Below, one piece after another: positions 40,010-46,744 of a stretch of DNA of 64,000 nt. The stretch comes from Kitasatospora xanthocidica (GTDB lineage Bacteria; Actinomycetota; Actinomycetes; Streptomycetales; Streptomycetaceae): positions 1-64,000 of the forward strand of contig NZ_BNBY01000030.1 of the NCBI RefSeq assembly GCF_014656195.1, read 5' to 3'. The notes beneath the pieces were generated by a model. The model ran no database searches. It was not told the origin of the DNA and was given only the letters and a program-made list of their open reading frames with translations. Numbering within the stretch: position 1 is the stretch's first letter; the number at the start of each line of letters is the position of its first letter. The translations under genes and the position numbers were made by a program.

Positions 40010-40898
40010 CGAGAAGTCGGACCGGCCGACCTCTCGTTCAGGCCCGGCCTGACGCCTCGCGCACGGTGGCGTTGGGCGCGGGCCGCGCAGAGGTGAGGGA
40101 GTGCTCGCCCGCAGCGCACAGGAAGTCGGCCAGGCCGACTTCCTGTGCTAGCCGGGCCAGGAAGGCTGGACCGATCCTGTGGCGGCCGCCAGGGGGTGCG
40201 CGGGAAGTTGGCACGGTCGACTTCCCGCGCGCGGAGGCGTTGGAGCGGTGTCTACTCGCGTAGATTCCTGCGCGCATGCTCGGCTGTGGCGCGCAGGAAG
40301 TCGGCCAGGGCGACTTCTCGGGCCGCGGAGGCGGCGGACGCGGGTCGCAGCGTCGTCTACTCGCGCAGAAGTGTGGGAGTGCTCGCCCGCAGCGCACCAG
40401 AAGTCGACCTGGCCGACTTCTGGCGCCGGCGCACCCGGGCCGGCAGTTCTACTCGCGTAGATGCGCGTTGGCGCGCGGGAAGTCGGACTGGCCGACTTCT
40501 CGGGTGCGGGTTGTCTCGGCGTCCGGCGGGTGGGGTGGACTCGACTTCTCGCGTGCTGGGCGGAGGGTTGTGGCGCTGGCCGGCGGGGCGTCTGCGGGCG
40601 CGGTGTCTACACGCGTAGATCAGGGGAGGGCTGCTTGATGTGCGCGGGAAGTCGATCTGGTCGACTTCTCGCGCAGGGGTGGTTGGTGATGGTGGGGCGG
40701 ATGGTGCGGGTGATGCGATGGTGTGCAGAAAGATGGCCGAATTGACTTGCCTGCCTCGCTTTGCGCAGGAAGTCGGCCATGTCGACTTCCTGTGCAAAGC
40801 GCTACCCGCGTAGATATTCACCGTTTGCCTCGGTGGCATTTCGGGCGCCTGCTGGGCAATTCGCGCGTGGGAAGTCGGTGTGGCCGACTTCCCACGCG
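40010..40898. repeat. Array of long palindromes, family A (GGAAGTCGG...CCGACTTCC)
   Basis: Copies with 16-nt arms around a one-base centre: 40116-40148 (perfect), 40198-40230, 40291-40323, 40394-40426, 40473-40505, 40642-40674, 40757-40801 (extended to 22-nt arms) and 40865-40897. A shorter first copy is at 40010-40036, a right half only at 40537-40556, and a decayed copy near 40725-40755. The consensus arm is GCGC-N-GGAAGTCGG-N-C. Copies are mostly 80-110 bp apart. Short open frames here merely translate the repeats. The array occupies a noncoding gap between the racemase terminator and the deacetylase stop, and no transposase is adjacent. Confidence 0.9.
40251..40814. repeat. Second palindrome family B (TCTAC-N4-GTAGA) alternating with family A
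   Basis: Fourteen-bp units at 40251-40264, 40356-40369 (one mismatch), 40448-40461, 40606-40619 and 40801-40814 (first base pair lost). The consensus is TCTACTCGCGTAGA. Each lies between two family A units, typically 30-55 bp from the nearest A centre, giving a higher-order order A-B-A-B-A-B-A. Confidence 0.85.
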
Positions 40899-40905
40899 GC
40901 GGTGG

Positions 40906-41976
40906 TCAGGCGACGGCTTGGCGGCGCCAGCGGCGGTAGGCGGGTTCGAGGCCGGAGAGGATCGTGTCGAACCGGCGGGTACTGGTGGTGGAGTCGACCT
41001 GGAGGCGGCTGATCTGGAGGGGGTGGGAGGGGAGCCGGGGGCCGAGGCGGTGGTCGGAGAGGAAGCCGAGGCGGTAGCCGAGCTCCTGCAGGACGGTTTC
41101 AGCACGGGGGTCGTGGCCGCCGTCCGGGTAGGCGAAGGCCGTCGGGGGTTCGCCGAGCCAGCGGGTGAGGGCCTCGTGGGCGCCGGTGATCTCGGTGCGG
41201 ACGGTGTCGTCGTCGCAGCGTCCGAGGCACGGGTGCCCCTGGGTGTGGTTGCCGATCGCGACGCCGCCGTCCCGGAGGGCGAGGAGGTCGGCGGGGGTGA
41301 GCTGTTCCTGGCTGGGCGGTCGGCGGTCGGCGCTGACCCGCAGTTCGTGCAGGCTGCGCCGGCGGTCCGGGTCGGGCATGGCCTTGAGCCGGCGGAGCAG
41401 CTGGGACGGGTGCCCGCAGTCGAGCGAGCGCGCCCGGCCCCCGTGCCGGGCGAGGAAGTCGGCCTCGTGCCACCAGAACGGCCGCTCGGTGCCGATGAGC
41501 TCCGAGATGACGAAGGCGGTGGCCGGGATGCCGCGGGCGTCGAGGGCGGGGAGGGCGTGGGTGAGGACGCTCCGGTCGGCGTCGTCGAAGGTGACCAGGA
41601 CGCTCCGGGGCGGCAGTGGCCGCCGCTCGGTCACGGCCTGGAGGACGGCGGTGAGCGAGACGGGGGTGGCGAGCCGCTGGAGCCGGTCGAGCTGGGCACC
41701 GAACGACCGGTGGTCGGTCACCCCGTGGTAGGCGAGTACGGCGAGGCGCTGGGCGGCCCGGGCCCGGAACAGCGGTTGGACGGGGGCGAACCGCAGCCAT
41801 TCGCCCCGTGCGTCCTGGTGTTCCGCGTCTGCCGGGAGTCGGCGACGGCCCCCGCCGTGCCGGTTCCCGTCGTGCCGGTCGGCCGCCCACCCGGCGGGTG
41901 GCGGCAGCGCGCGCACGCCGGGCAAGGGCCTGGCGCGGGCCATGGAGATCGATGTTGTGGACTGGGACTGCGGCAC
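40906..41976 (-). CDS. Polysaccharide deacetylase (NodB/CE4 homology)
   Basis: A CE4-type protein of 356 residues. LAVLAYHGV (about 78-86) begins the domain, motif 1 is SVLVTFDDADRSV (TFDD 129-132), and motif 2 is NHTQGHP (243-249), giving the Asp-His-His metal triad; PDGGHDP in AYPDGG corresponds to motif 3. The family removes N-acetyl groups from chitin, peptidoglycan or exopolysaccharide. There is no signal peptide or anchor, so the substrate side is unclear. The start at GTG 41976 is chosen for its GAGGGGGA ribosome site; the 96 codons upstream are open but not protein-like. The stop is 8 bp from the palindrome array. Confidence 0.88.
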   Translation of the reverse strand: MPQSQSTTSISMARARPLPGVRALPPPAGWAADRHDGNRHGGGRRRLPADAEHQDARGEWLRFAPVQPLFRARAAQRLAVLAYHGVTDHRSFGAQLDRLQRLATPVSLTAVLQAVTERRPLPPRSVLVTFDDADRSVLTHALPALDARGIPATAFVISELIGTERPFWWHEADFLARHGGRARSLDCGHPSQLLRRLKAMPDPDRRRSLHELRVSADRRPPSQEQLTPADLLALRDGGVAIGNHTQGHPCLGRCDDDTVRTEITGAHEALTRWLGEPPTAFAYPDGGHDPRAETVLQELGYRLGFLSDHRLGPRLPSHPLQISRLQVDSTTSTRRFDTILSGLEPAYRRWRRQAVA

Positions 41977-42121
41977 GGTTCCCCCTCGTTCGCCGAGCGG
42001 CGTGGCGGTACCGCCGGAGGACGGAGCCCGGCCTCCGACCCCAGGGGTCGGCGGCTCCGGCCCCTGGATTTCCTGTTCTCGGTGGGGGTTCACACCCATC
42101 CCCCGAACGGCTCCTGGATCA

Positions 42122-42136
42122 CTCAATGCCATTGAG
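42122..42136. promoter_or_regulatory. Perfect palindrome CTCAATG-C-CATTGAG
   Basis: A 7-1-7 perfect palindrome about 145 bp before the deacetylase start, a suitable dimer-binding site in its upstream region. Confidence 0.45.
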
Positions 42137-42417
42137 ACCGTTGCACCGCGGGGATGGTTGTACCGGGGGGACGAGGATTTTTCGTGGACTGATTGTGGAG
42201 CCGAAATGCGCATCCGGTTCTTGTCCGGGCCCTTGACATGTGCTCCGGATCGGCCTCGCAACAACCGCTGTCACAACCCCCGCCTTAAACCCCGCCGAGA
42301 GATTTTGGCAGGACCCTGCCACTAGTCCCGTCGCACCCGCGTCGGCCTCGATTCGCCGGTCGCGCAGCGTGTCCGTCGGTTGACGCTCTGAGGGCTGCCT
42401 GCCGCCCCGGCCGGGGG

Positions 42418-42423
42418 TACCTT
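42418..42423 (+). promoter_or_regulatory. -10 box (TACCTT), leaderless start
   Basis: TACCTT ends 6 nt before the ATG at 42430; no ribosome site is present. Confidence 0.5.
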
Positions 42424-42429
42424 GGGCTC

Positions 42430-42702
42430 ATGGCAGATGCGGACCGTGACCCTTTCCACTTGCACGGTGCTTCCCGGATGGCCCGCGCGTGCAGTGGTGG
42501 AGCCCTGGTCACCCACCAGCTCCCGTTGGCCCTGGTGGGCCTGGCCTGCCTGGTGGCGGGCATCGTCGTGGCGGTGATCGTCCCGGACAGCGGTGGCCCG
42601 GCCTGGGCGATGGCGGTGGCCGGCTGCCTGGCGGCGGGTGTCCTGCTGCTCGGCCGGATCGCCTTCGGCCTCTTCCGCGACCGGCGGCGCACCGCGGTCT
42701 GA
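42430..42702 (+). CDS. Small two-helix membrane protein of unknown function
   Basis: A protein of 90 residues. A polar N-terminus (MADADRDPFHLHGASRMARACSGG) is followed by two hydrophobic helices at about 30-52 (LPLALVGLACLVAGIVVAVIV) and 59-80 (AWAMAVAGCLAAGVLLLGRIAFGLF), ending in a positively charged FRDRRRTAV tail, so both termini are probably cytoplasmic. No family is recognised. Its -10 box and start geometry support a real, leaderless gene. It lies upstream of, and separate from, the sugar transferase gene. Confidence 0.65.
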   Translation: MADADRDPFHLHGASRMARACSGGALVTHQLPLALVGLACLVAGIVVAVIVPDSGGPAWAMAVAGCLAAGVLLLGRIAFGLFRDRRRTAV

Positions 42703-42927
42703 CGGTGCTCTGACGGCGTTCGGCCCGGGGGGTGGACGTCGGCCCGGCGCGGACCCGTACCGGATCCAGGGGCTGAACAACAAGGGGCCGAACCCCGTAG
42801 GTCGATCGCGTTCGGCATTTCAAAACGACAGATCGAGCGAAATTGGTCAGGTCGACCGGATATCGTCCTGCCGGGCAATTTTGGGCCCCCTTCTTTCACC
42901 ATTCCCGGACAATCACTACATCGCGCC

Positions 42928-42933
42928 TATACT
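42928..42933 (+). promoter_or_regulatory. -10 box (TATACT) for the uORF/sugar transferase mRNA
   Basis: TATACT in an AT-rich region, 43 nt before the ATG of the 12-codon ORF, leaving room for a leader with the strong GGAGGGGGAG ribosome site. The -35 region is not consensus. Confidence 0.5.
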
Positions 42934-42976
42934 GTGAATACGTTCTTCCGGCTCGAAGCGCCGTGGAGGGGGAGCG

Positions 42977-43015
42977 ATGAGCGGCAGATCGATTAATGCC
43001 ATGTCCGCCTCATGA
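42977..43015 (+). CDS. 12-codon upstream ORF coupled to the sugar transferase
   Basis: ATG at 42977 follows a near-ideal ribosome site (GGAGGGGGAG, 42965-42974) and encodes MSGRSINAMSAS, ending in TGA at 43013-43015. That stop overlaps the ATG of the sugar transferase (43012-43014) as ATGA. The sugar transferase has no ribosome site of its own, so its translation probably depends on ribosomes ending this ORF. Whether the peptide itself acts is unknown. Confidence 0.6.
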   Translation: MSGRSINAMSAS

Positions 43016-43521
43016 AACGCGGTGGCGATCTCGCCGTCGCCGCCCTGGCCGCGATCGTGGCTCTGCCGCTGGCCCTGTCGATCGCCGTCCTGCTTCGCTG
43101 CACCACCGGCGGTCCGGTGCTCCAGCGGCAGATCCGGACGGGGCGGCACGGCCGCGAGTTCCAGGTCCTGCGCTTCCGAACGGGCGGGGGCGGCCGGCTC
43201 GGCGCCCTGCTGCGCCGCACCGGCCTGGAGGAGCTGCCGCGGCTCTGGAACGTCGTCCGCGGCGAGATGGGGGTGATCGGTCCCCGACCGCTCCGGCCCG
43301 ACCAGCTCGACCGCTCCTCCTGCCACCAGTGGGCCCGGCTCGCCGTACGCCCCGGACTGACCGGCTGGGCCCAGTTGCACGGACACGCCGCCGAACTCGA
43401 CCTCTGGTACGTCGAGCACCGCTCGCTCCGGCTCGACCTGCACATCCTCGGCCGCACCGTCCTCGCCCTGCTGCGCCCCAGCACCGAGCGGCCGCGGCCC
43501 GCAGGAGACCGGCGGGGCTGA
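43012..43521 (+). CDS. Bacterial sugar transferase domain protein (short undecaprenyl-phosphate glycosyl-1-phosphate transferase)
   Basis: A protein of 169 residues matching the C-terminal catalytic domain of WcaJ/WbaP-type enzymes, which load a sugar-1-phosphate onto undecaprenyl phosphate to begin exopolysaccharide synthesis. It has MKRGGDLAVAALAAIVALPLAL (re-entrant helix, KRxxDL-like), LLRRTGLEELPRLWNVVRGEMGVIGPRPLRPDQ (about 66-98), and RPGLTGWAQLHG. It is shorter than the usual 190-220-residue domain: the segment between the helix and LRRTGLEELP is compressed (only RTGRHGREFQVLRFRTGGGGRLGA), so the KxRSM-like region is altered. It is coupled to a 12-codon ORF. No other polymer genes are adjacent, apart from the deacetylase 1 kb away. 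Confidence 0.83.
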   Translation: MKRGGDLAVAALAAIVALPLALSIAVLLRCTTGGPVLQRQIRTGRHGREFQVLRFRTGGGGRLGALLRRTGLEELPRLWNVVRGEMGVIGPRPLRPDQLDRSSCHQWARLAVRPGLTGWAQLHGHAAELDLWYVEHRSLRLDLHILGRTVLALLRPSTERPRPAGDRRG

Positions 43522-43585
43522 CGACGGCCCGCCCGAGCCGGCTCCCGCCGAACACTCGCGCCGGGCCGGCCGGGAACCGCCCGGC

Positions 43586-43591
43586 TAGGCT
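43586..43591 (+). promoter_or_regulatory. -10 box (TAGGCT), leaderless start of the NUDIX gene
   Basis: TAGGCT ends 7 nt before the ATG at 43599, without a ribosome site. Confidence 0.55.
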
Positions 43592-43598
43592 GCGGTAC

Positions 43599-44087
43599 AT
43601 GGCAATTCCCCCCTTCCTCGCCGAACTCCGCTCCGTCGTGGGTCACCGCCCGCTCTGGCTCAGCGCCGTGGTTGCCGTCGTACTGGACGACCGCGACCGG
43701 GTGCTGCTCGCCCGCCGGGCCGACGACGGCCGCTGGGCGCCGATCGGCGGGATCCTCGACCCCGGTGAGCAGCCCGCCGACGGTGTGGTGCGCGAGTGCG
43801 AGGAGGAGACCGGCGTGGTGGCCGTGCCCGAGCTGCTCGCCTCGGTCACCGTCTCGCCGCAGGTGACGTACCCGAACGGCGATGTGACGCAGTACCTGGT
43901 GCTGACCTTCCGCTGCCGCGCGATCGGCGGCGAGGCACGGGTGAACGACGACGAGTCGCTGGAGGTCGGCTGGTTCGCGCTGGACGAGCTGCCGCCGATG
44001 GTCGAGTCCGAGCACGAGCGGCTGCGCCACGCGCTGGAGTGCGAGGGCCCGGCCGTCTTCACCTGGGAGGGCAAGGAGCGCCCCTGA
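43599..44087 (+). CDS. NUDIX hydrolase
   Basis: A single-domain NUDIX protein of 162 residues. The opening WLSAVVAVVLDDRDRVLLARRADDGRWAPIGGILDPGE leads into a complete box (G-x5-E-x7-REUXEEXGU, about 51-73, RECEEETG core) that binds Mg2+ and cleaves a nucleoside diphosphate linked to X. VEVGWFALDELPPMVESEHERLRHAL at the end is typical of MutT-like ADP-ribose or (d)NTP pyrophosphohydrolases. The substrate cannot be told. A leaderless promoter serves it alone. The gene is convergent with dhaM. Confidence 0.9.
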   Translation: MAIPPFLAELRSVVGHRPLWLSAVVAVVLDDRDRVLLARRADDGRWAPIGGILDPGEQPADGVVRECEEETGVVAVPELLASVTVSPQVTYPNGDVTQYLVLTFRCRAIGGEARVNDDESLEVGWFALDELPPMVESEHERLRHALECEGPAVFTWEGKERP

Positions 44088-44121
44088 GCTCAGCCCACGC
44101 TCTCCCCGCACGGCCCGCCGG

Positions 44122-44661
44122 TCAGCCCTTGTGCTGCCGGTAGGCCTCCTCCGCCGCGTCCAGTACCGCCGCCAGGTCGCCGCCCGCGGTGGCGGTCGCG
44201 GTGGCGGCCACCGCGCCCTCGACGAACGGGGCGTCGGCGAACCGGACCGGGAACGGCAGGCCGTGCTCGTCGGCCTCGGACAGCAGGGTGCGGACGGTGG
44301 TGACGGCGCCGCCCAGGTCGGCGAGCACCACCACGCCGTGGCCCTGGTCGACCCGCCGGGTCGCCGCGGCCACCAGGACGGCGCTGATGCCGGGACCGTC
44401 CGACGGGTCGCCGCCGGTCGCGGAAACCGGCGCGGGGGAGTCGGATCCGGTCAATGCGAGCGCGAGGTCGCGCACGGCGGTGGCCAGTTCCTGGCTGTGC
44501 GAGACCAGGACGATCCCGACCCGGCCGTGCACGGGGGGCCGGGGCGGCGTCGGCCGGGGCAGCGTGGTGGGCGAGGGGGGCGTACGGGGCGCCGGAGGAT
44601 GGGCCGAGGGGGCGTCGGAGATGGGGATGACGTCGGCGCGGGTGCCGTCCCGGCGGCTCAT
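44122..44661 (-). CDS. dhaM: DhaM-like PTS EIIA-Man family phosphotransferase subunit, orphan
   Basis: A protein of 179 residues with the EIIA-mannose fold of DhaM, which passes phosphate from HPr to the ADP of the DhaK/DhaL dihydroxyacetone kinase. H55 in VGIVLVSHSQELA is the phosphorylated His; VLADLGGAVTTVRTLL and FADAPFVEGAVAATATATAGGDLAAVL are DhaM-type. The first 45 residues are a Pro-rich, probably disordered extension (PPAPRTPPSPTTLPRPTPPRPP) not found in E. coli DhaM. AAGGGAG precedes the ATG. dhaK and dhaL, normally adjacent, are absent from this neighbourhood, so the partner must be encoded elsewhere if it acts in that pathway. Confidence 0.82.
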   Translation of the reverse strand: MSRRDGTRADVIPISDAPSAHPPAPRTPPSPTTLPRPTPPRPPVHGRVGIVLVSHSQELATAVRDLALALTGSDSPAPVSATGGDPSDGPGISAVLVAAATRRVDQGHGVVVLADLGGAVTTVRTLLSEADEHGLPFPVRFADAPFVEGAVAATATATAGGDLAAVLDAAEEAYRQHKG

Positions 44662-45000
44662 CGGCTGCTCCCTTGGGCGGGTCGGTGGGTAGGTCGGTGG
44701 GTGGGGGTGGGCGGGGTCGCCCGGCGGTCCGGTCCGGCCCCGTGGGGGCCCGCGGAGGCCCCCGTACGGCCGGCGGGGTCCTGCCGGGTCCCTCCCGGGC
44801 CCGGGGCGGCGCCCTGGCAGCACTCTGGCAGCTGCCCGCGCCCCCTGCCGGTCGGGACACGCCTCGACCTTCTCGACCGTGCCTCGAGCCGGCCTCCGGG
44901 GGTGTCCGCCCCGGTCGGGGGAGTCCTCGTCAACCCGCTGACCGGGGCCGGGAGGTGTGGCTAGGCTGGCTCGGGAAAGCCGTCGGGAGGAGATCGGTCA

Positions 45001-45264
45001 GTGGCAGTGAACAGTGGGACGGACACGGGGACCGGTGGCGCGCAGCGGGAGCTGGCGCCGAGCGGGAAGCCCAGGGTGGACTTCACCGGTGCGGAGTGGC
45101 TGTGCAGCAGCCAGGGGGTCGGAGACGTCCAGATCGCGTTCGTGGACGGGTACATCGGGATGCGGGACGGCCGCCAGGAGGACGGGCCGGTCCTGGTCTT
45201 CACGCCGGCGGAGTGGCGGGCGTTCGTGCTCGGCGCCCGGGACGGCGAGTTCGACCTCACCTGA
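45001..45264 (+). CDS. DUF397-like small protein
   Basis: A protein of 87 residues. VDFTGAEWLCSSQGVGDVQIAFVDGYIGMRDGRQEDGPVLVFTPAEWRAFVLGARDGEFDLT matches the actinobacterial DUF397 layout (aspartate/glycine turn before the VLVFTPAEWRAFVxG signature). DUF397 genes usually sit beside XRE-family regulators and can modulate development or antibiotic production, but here no XRE gene is adjacent. The N-terminal 25 residues are a Gly/Thr/Ala-rich extension. The GTG start has GGGAGGAG upstream. A strong hairpin terminator follows. Confidence 0.8.
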   Translation: MAVNSGTDTGTGGAQRELAPSGKPRVDFTGAEWLCSSQGVGDVQIAFVDGYIGMRDGRQEDGPVLVFTPAEWRAFVLGARDGEFDLT

Positions 45265-45335
45265 GCCGATCGCCTGAGCCGCTCACCTGTGTCGTTTGCC
45301 TGAGCGGCACGTTCGGGACGCGTGGGTGAACCAGT

Positions 45336-45385
45336 GCGGAGCGGGCCCCGGAACACCGACCGGGGCCCGCTCCGCAGCTGGTTTT
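45336..45385 (+). terminator. Intrinsic terminator after the DUF397-like gene
   Basis: A perfect 16-bp stem (45336-45351 with 45360-45375), 8-nt loop, followed after 6 nt by TTTT (45382-45385). Confidence 0.85.
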
Positions 45386-45440
45386 CCGGTCGGAACATCA
45401 CAACTGATGATCTATTGAGCGTGCCCCGTCAGAATTTCTG

Positions 45441-45469
45441 TTGACTGTTAGACAAACGCAGCTCAGAGT
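45441..45469 (+). promoter_or_regulatory. Orphan promoter in a 790-bp gap
   Basis: TTGACT (45441-45446), 17-bp spacer, CAGAGT (45464-45469). An ATG directly abuts the -10 box, which leaves no room for a start there, so the transcript probably begins inside that codon region. GCTCA (45461-45465) and TGAGC (45471-45475) flank the -10 box as an inverted repeat. Confidence 0.5.
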
Positions 45470-45475
45470 ATGAGC

Positions 45476-45950
45476 ACAGGCAGACGCCGTGCCCACCGCC
45501 CCCACGCGGCCAGACACGGCGCCTGCTGTGCGGCCCGGCAGCGTTGCCAGGCCATCCTCCCAGTCATCCCCTGCGCACCGGGGTGCGTCGGCCGGTCCCG
45601 GCCCACGAAGGGCCGGCAGTCGCCGGGAGGCTGGCGCCGAGACCGAGAGCGACTCGGACAGCGGCACCGAATGCTCGGGACCCGCACGCCCCCACGCGGC
45701 GGCGTCCCGAGCAAGATCCACGGGAGCGACGGGCCGGGGCCCCGCGGATCTGGCTTGTGATGCATGGAACTGTTGGCTTGTGTGTTTGTGCAGTGTGCGA
45801 TGACGATGACGAAGCTGGGTGCTCGGCAGTTCGGCACGACAAGTGCACAGTGAGGGAAACGCGTGTAGGGCCGCGTTGCGACATGCCGTCCCCCCGGAGG
45901 GTGAAACCCAGAACGGCTGTCGTGCTGAACCGAACGTAGCCCGGACGGTT
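45476..45950 (+). other. Gap downstream of the orphan promoter; candidate noncoding RNA
   Basis: The 45470-45760 open frame (Arg/Pro/Gly-rich, no family) has its ATG at the -10 box and no ribosome site, so I do not call it a gene. The stretch holds a 9-bp hairpin GCTCGGGAC (45673-45681) with GTCCCGAGC (45705-45713), and an AT-richer, GT-rich part at 45760-45850 unlike the flanking genes. A structured RNA is possible but not shown. Confidence 0.3.
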
Positions 45951-45977
45951 GCTCAGAGTCAACATTGGTCTCTGAGC
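45951..45977. promoter_or_regulatory. Inverted repeat GCTCAGAG-N11-CTCTGAGC
   Basis: Perfect 8-bp arms (45951-45958 and 45970-45977). The left arm plus the next T repeats the GCTCAGAGT word found at the orphan promoter (45461-45469). It lies about 80 bp before the next gene and is a plausible operator. Confidence 0.5.
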
Positions 45978-46042
45978 GTCGATCTCCCGACCGTCCCCCG
46001 TCGGTGCCCCACCCACCCCGCGAGCGCGGTGTGCCGGACACG

Positions 46043-46048
46043 TACGAT
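46043..46048 (+). promoter_or_regulatory. -10 box (TACGAT), leaderless start
   Basis: TACGAT ends 6 nt before the ATG at 46055; no ribosome site is present. Confidence 0.55.
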
Positions 46049-46054
46049 GTTCCC

Positions 46055-46549
46055 ATGTCTTTTCTCCGCCGTCGCTCCGGACAGCCCGCCGGCCCGGACT
46101 TCGACGTGCTCGCGATGGACCCGGGTGACTGGCCCGGCGACTTCGGTGCGGCCATGATGACCGGCCCGGACGGCTCCTGCCAGGGGATTTTCCTGCGCTA
46201 CGACCTGTTCGGCGGCAGAGGCCCGGCGATGTTCATCGGCAACCTCCCCGAGGGCTCGCCCGCCCGGGAGACCGGCGACGACGTGCCCTTCGAGGTGCGG
46301 CAGCTGCTCGCGGCGCTGGAGAACGACGAGCCGGTCGACTTCGTCTCGGCCGAGGACTTCCCGGTCATGCTCGGGGACGACCTGCTGATCGTGAAGAAGG
46401 TCAAGGTCAGCGAGGAGCGCGTGTTCTGCGCCCAGTTCGGCCGCAGCGACGGCGTCCTGGTCACCATCGCGTCCTGGGACCGACCGATTTCGGACGACCT
46501 GTATCAGCTGCTGAAGCCGCTCCCGGCGGACATGTTCCACCAGGGCTGA
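46055..46549 (+). CDS. Conserved hypothetical protein
   Basis: A soluble protein of 164 residues with no recognised domain. It begins MSFLRRRSGQPAGPDFDVLAMDPGDWPGDF and has a mixed alpha/beta look: AMMTGPDGSCQGIFLRYDLFGG, PFEVRQLLAALENDEPVDFVSAEDFPVMLGDDLLIVKKVKV, then CAQFGRSDGVLVTIASWDRPISDDLYQLLKPLPADMF. No membrane segment, signal peptide or metal motif. Normal codon bias, a -10 box at leaderless spacing and a natural C-terminus support a real gene. The next transcription unit on the same strand has its own promoter at 46624. Confidence 0.75.
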   Translation: MSFLRRRSGQPAGPDFDVLAMDPGDWPGDFGAAMMTGPDGSCQGIFLRYDLFGGRGPAMFIGNLPEGSPARETGDDVPFEVRQLLAALENDEPVDFVSAEDFPVMLGDDLLIVKKVKVSEERVFCAQFGRSDGVLVTIASWDRPISDDLYQLLKPLPADMFHQG

Positions 46550-46623
46550 TTCCGGTCGGCCCGAAACCGACGGGCCCGGATGCGCTCCGGCCGGCCGGTG
46601 TTCGCCCGTGGGCCGGACGCTGC

Positions 46624-46653
46624 TTGACGGTATCGATCAACGGTTCGTACAGT
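46624..46653 (+). promoter_or_regulatory. Promoter of the leader peptide/acyl-CoA dehydrogenase unit
   Basis: TTGACG (46624-46629), 18-bp spacer, TACAGT (46648-46653), then 7 nt to the ATG of the leader peptide at 46661: a good vegetative promoter and a leaderless first ORF. Confidence 0.8.
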
Positions 46654-46660
46654 CGCGAAC

Positions 46661-46744
46661 ATGCCGTGCCGTCTCCCCATGCTGACCCGTCGCAGGCATC
46701 TGGATCTGCGGCGCACCGCCAGCGCGGCGTGTCCGGGTCGCTGA
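46661..46744 (+). CDS. Actinobacterial cysteine-type leader peptide (27 aa)
   Basis: A 27-codon ORF containing LTRRRHLDLRRTASAAC, matching the actinobacterial putative leader peptides (LTxRRHVDLxRxxSAxC pattern) found before sulfur and cysteine genes. Such peptides sense cysteinyl-tRNA supply by attenuation; mycobacterial examples have been shown to act this way. Cys residues are C3 and C24, the latter 3 codons before the stop. The ORF starts at the promoter's expected +1 and is too short for routine gene finding. The acyl-CoA dehydrogenase-like gene begins 169 nt downstream. Confidence 0.8.
   Translation: MPCRLPMLTRRRHLDLRRTASAACPGR

Larger units (their letters stand above)
41977..42429. 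other. Intergenic stretch with a palindrome and AT-rich segments
   Basis: About 450 bp between divergent genes. It contains CTCAATG-C-CATTGAG at 42122-42136, an AATTTTTC-like AT-rich patch near 42174-42182, and TTGACA at 42231-42236 without a matching -10 box. No gene is visible. Confidence 0.5.

Noticed and set aside
40066..40839. Several open reading frames with repeated RKSARPTS-like or STRVD-like peptides
   Set aside because: They only translate the palindrome repeats in different frames, on both strands; no ribosome sites, no natural protein composition.
40010..40898. CRISPR array
   Set aside because: Repeats are palindromic over their full length, vary between copies, come in two families, and the distances between them are unequal; no cas gene is near.
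40010..40898. parS, oriC or DnaA-box cluster
   Set aside because: The units do not resemble the parS consensus (GTTTCACGTGAAAC) or DnaA boxes (TTGTCCACA), and no replication or partition gene is present.
45470..45760. 96-residue open frame after the orphan promoter
   Set aside because: Its ATG touches the -10 box, there is no ribosome site, and the product is an unstructured Arg/Pro/Gly string with no family.
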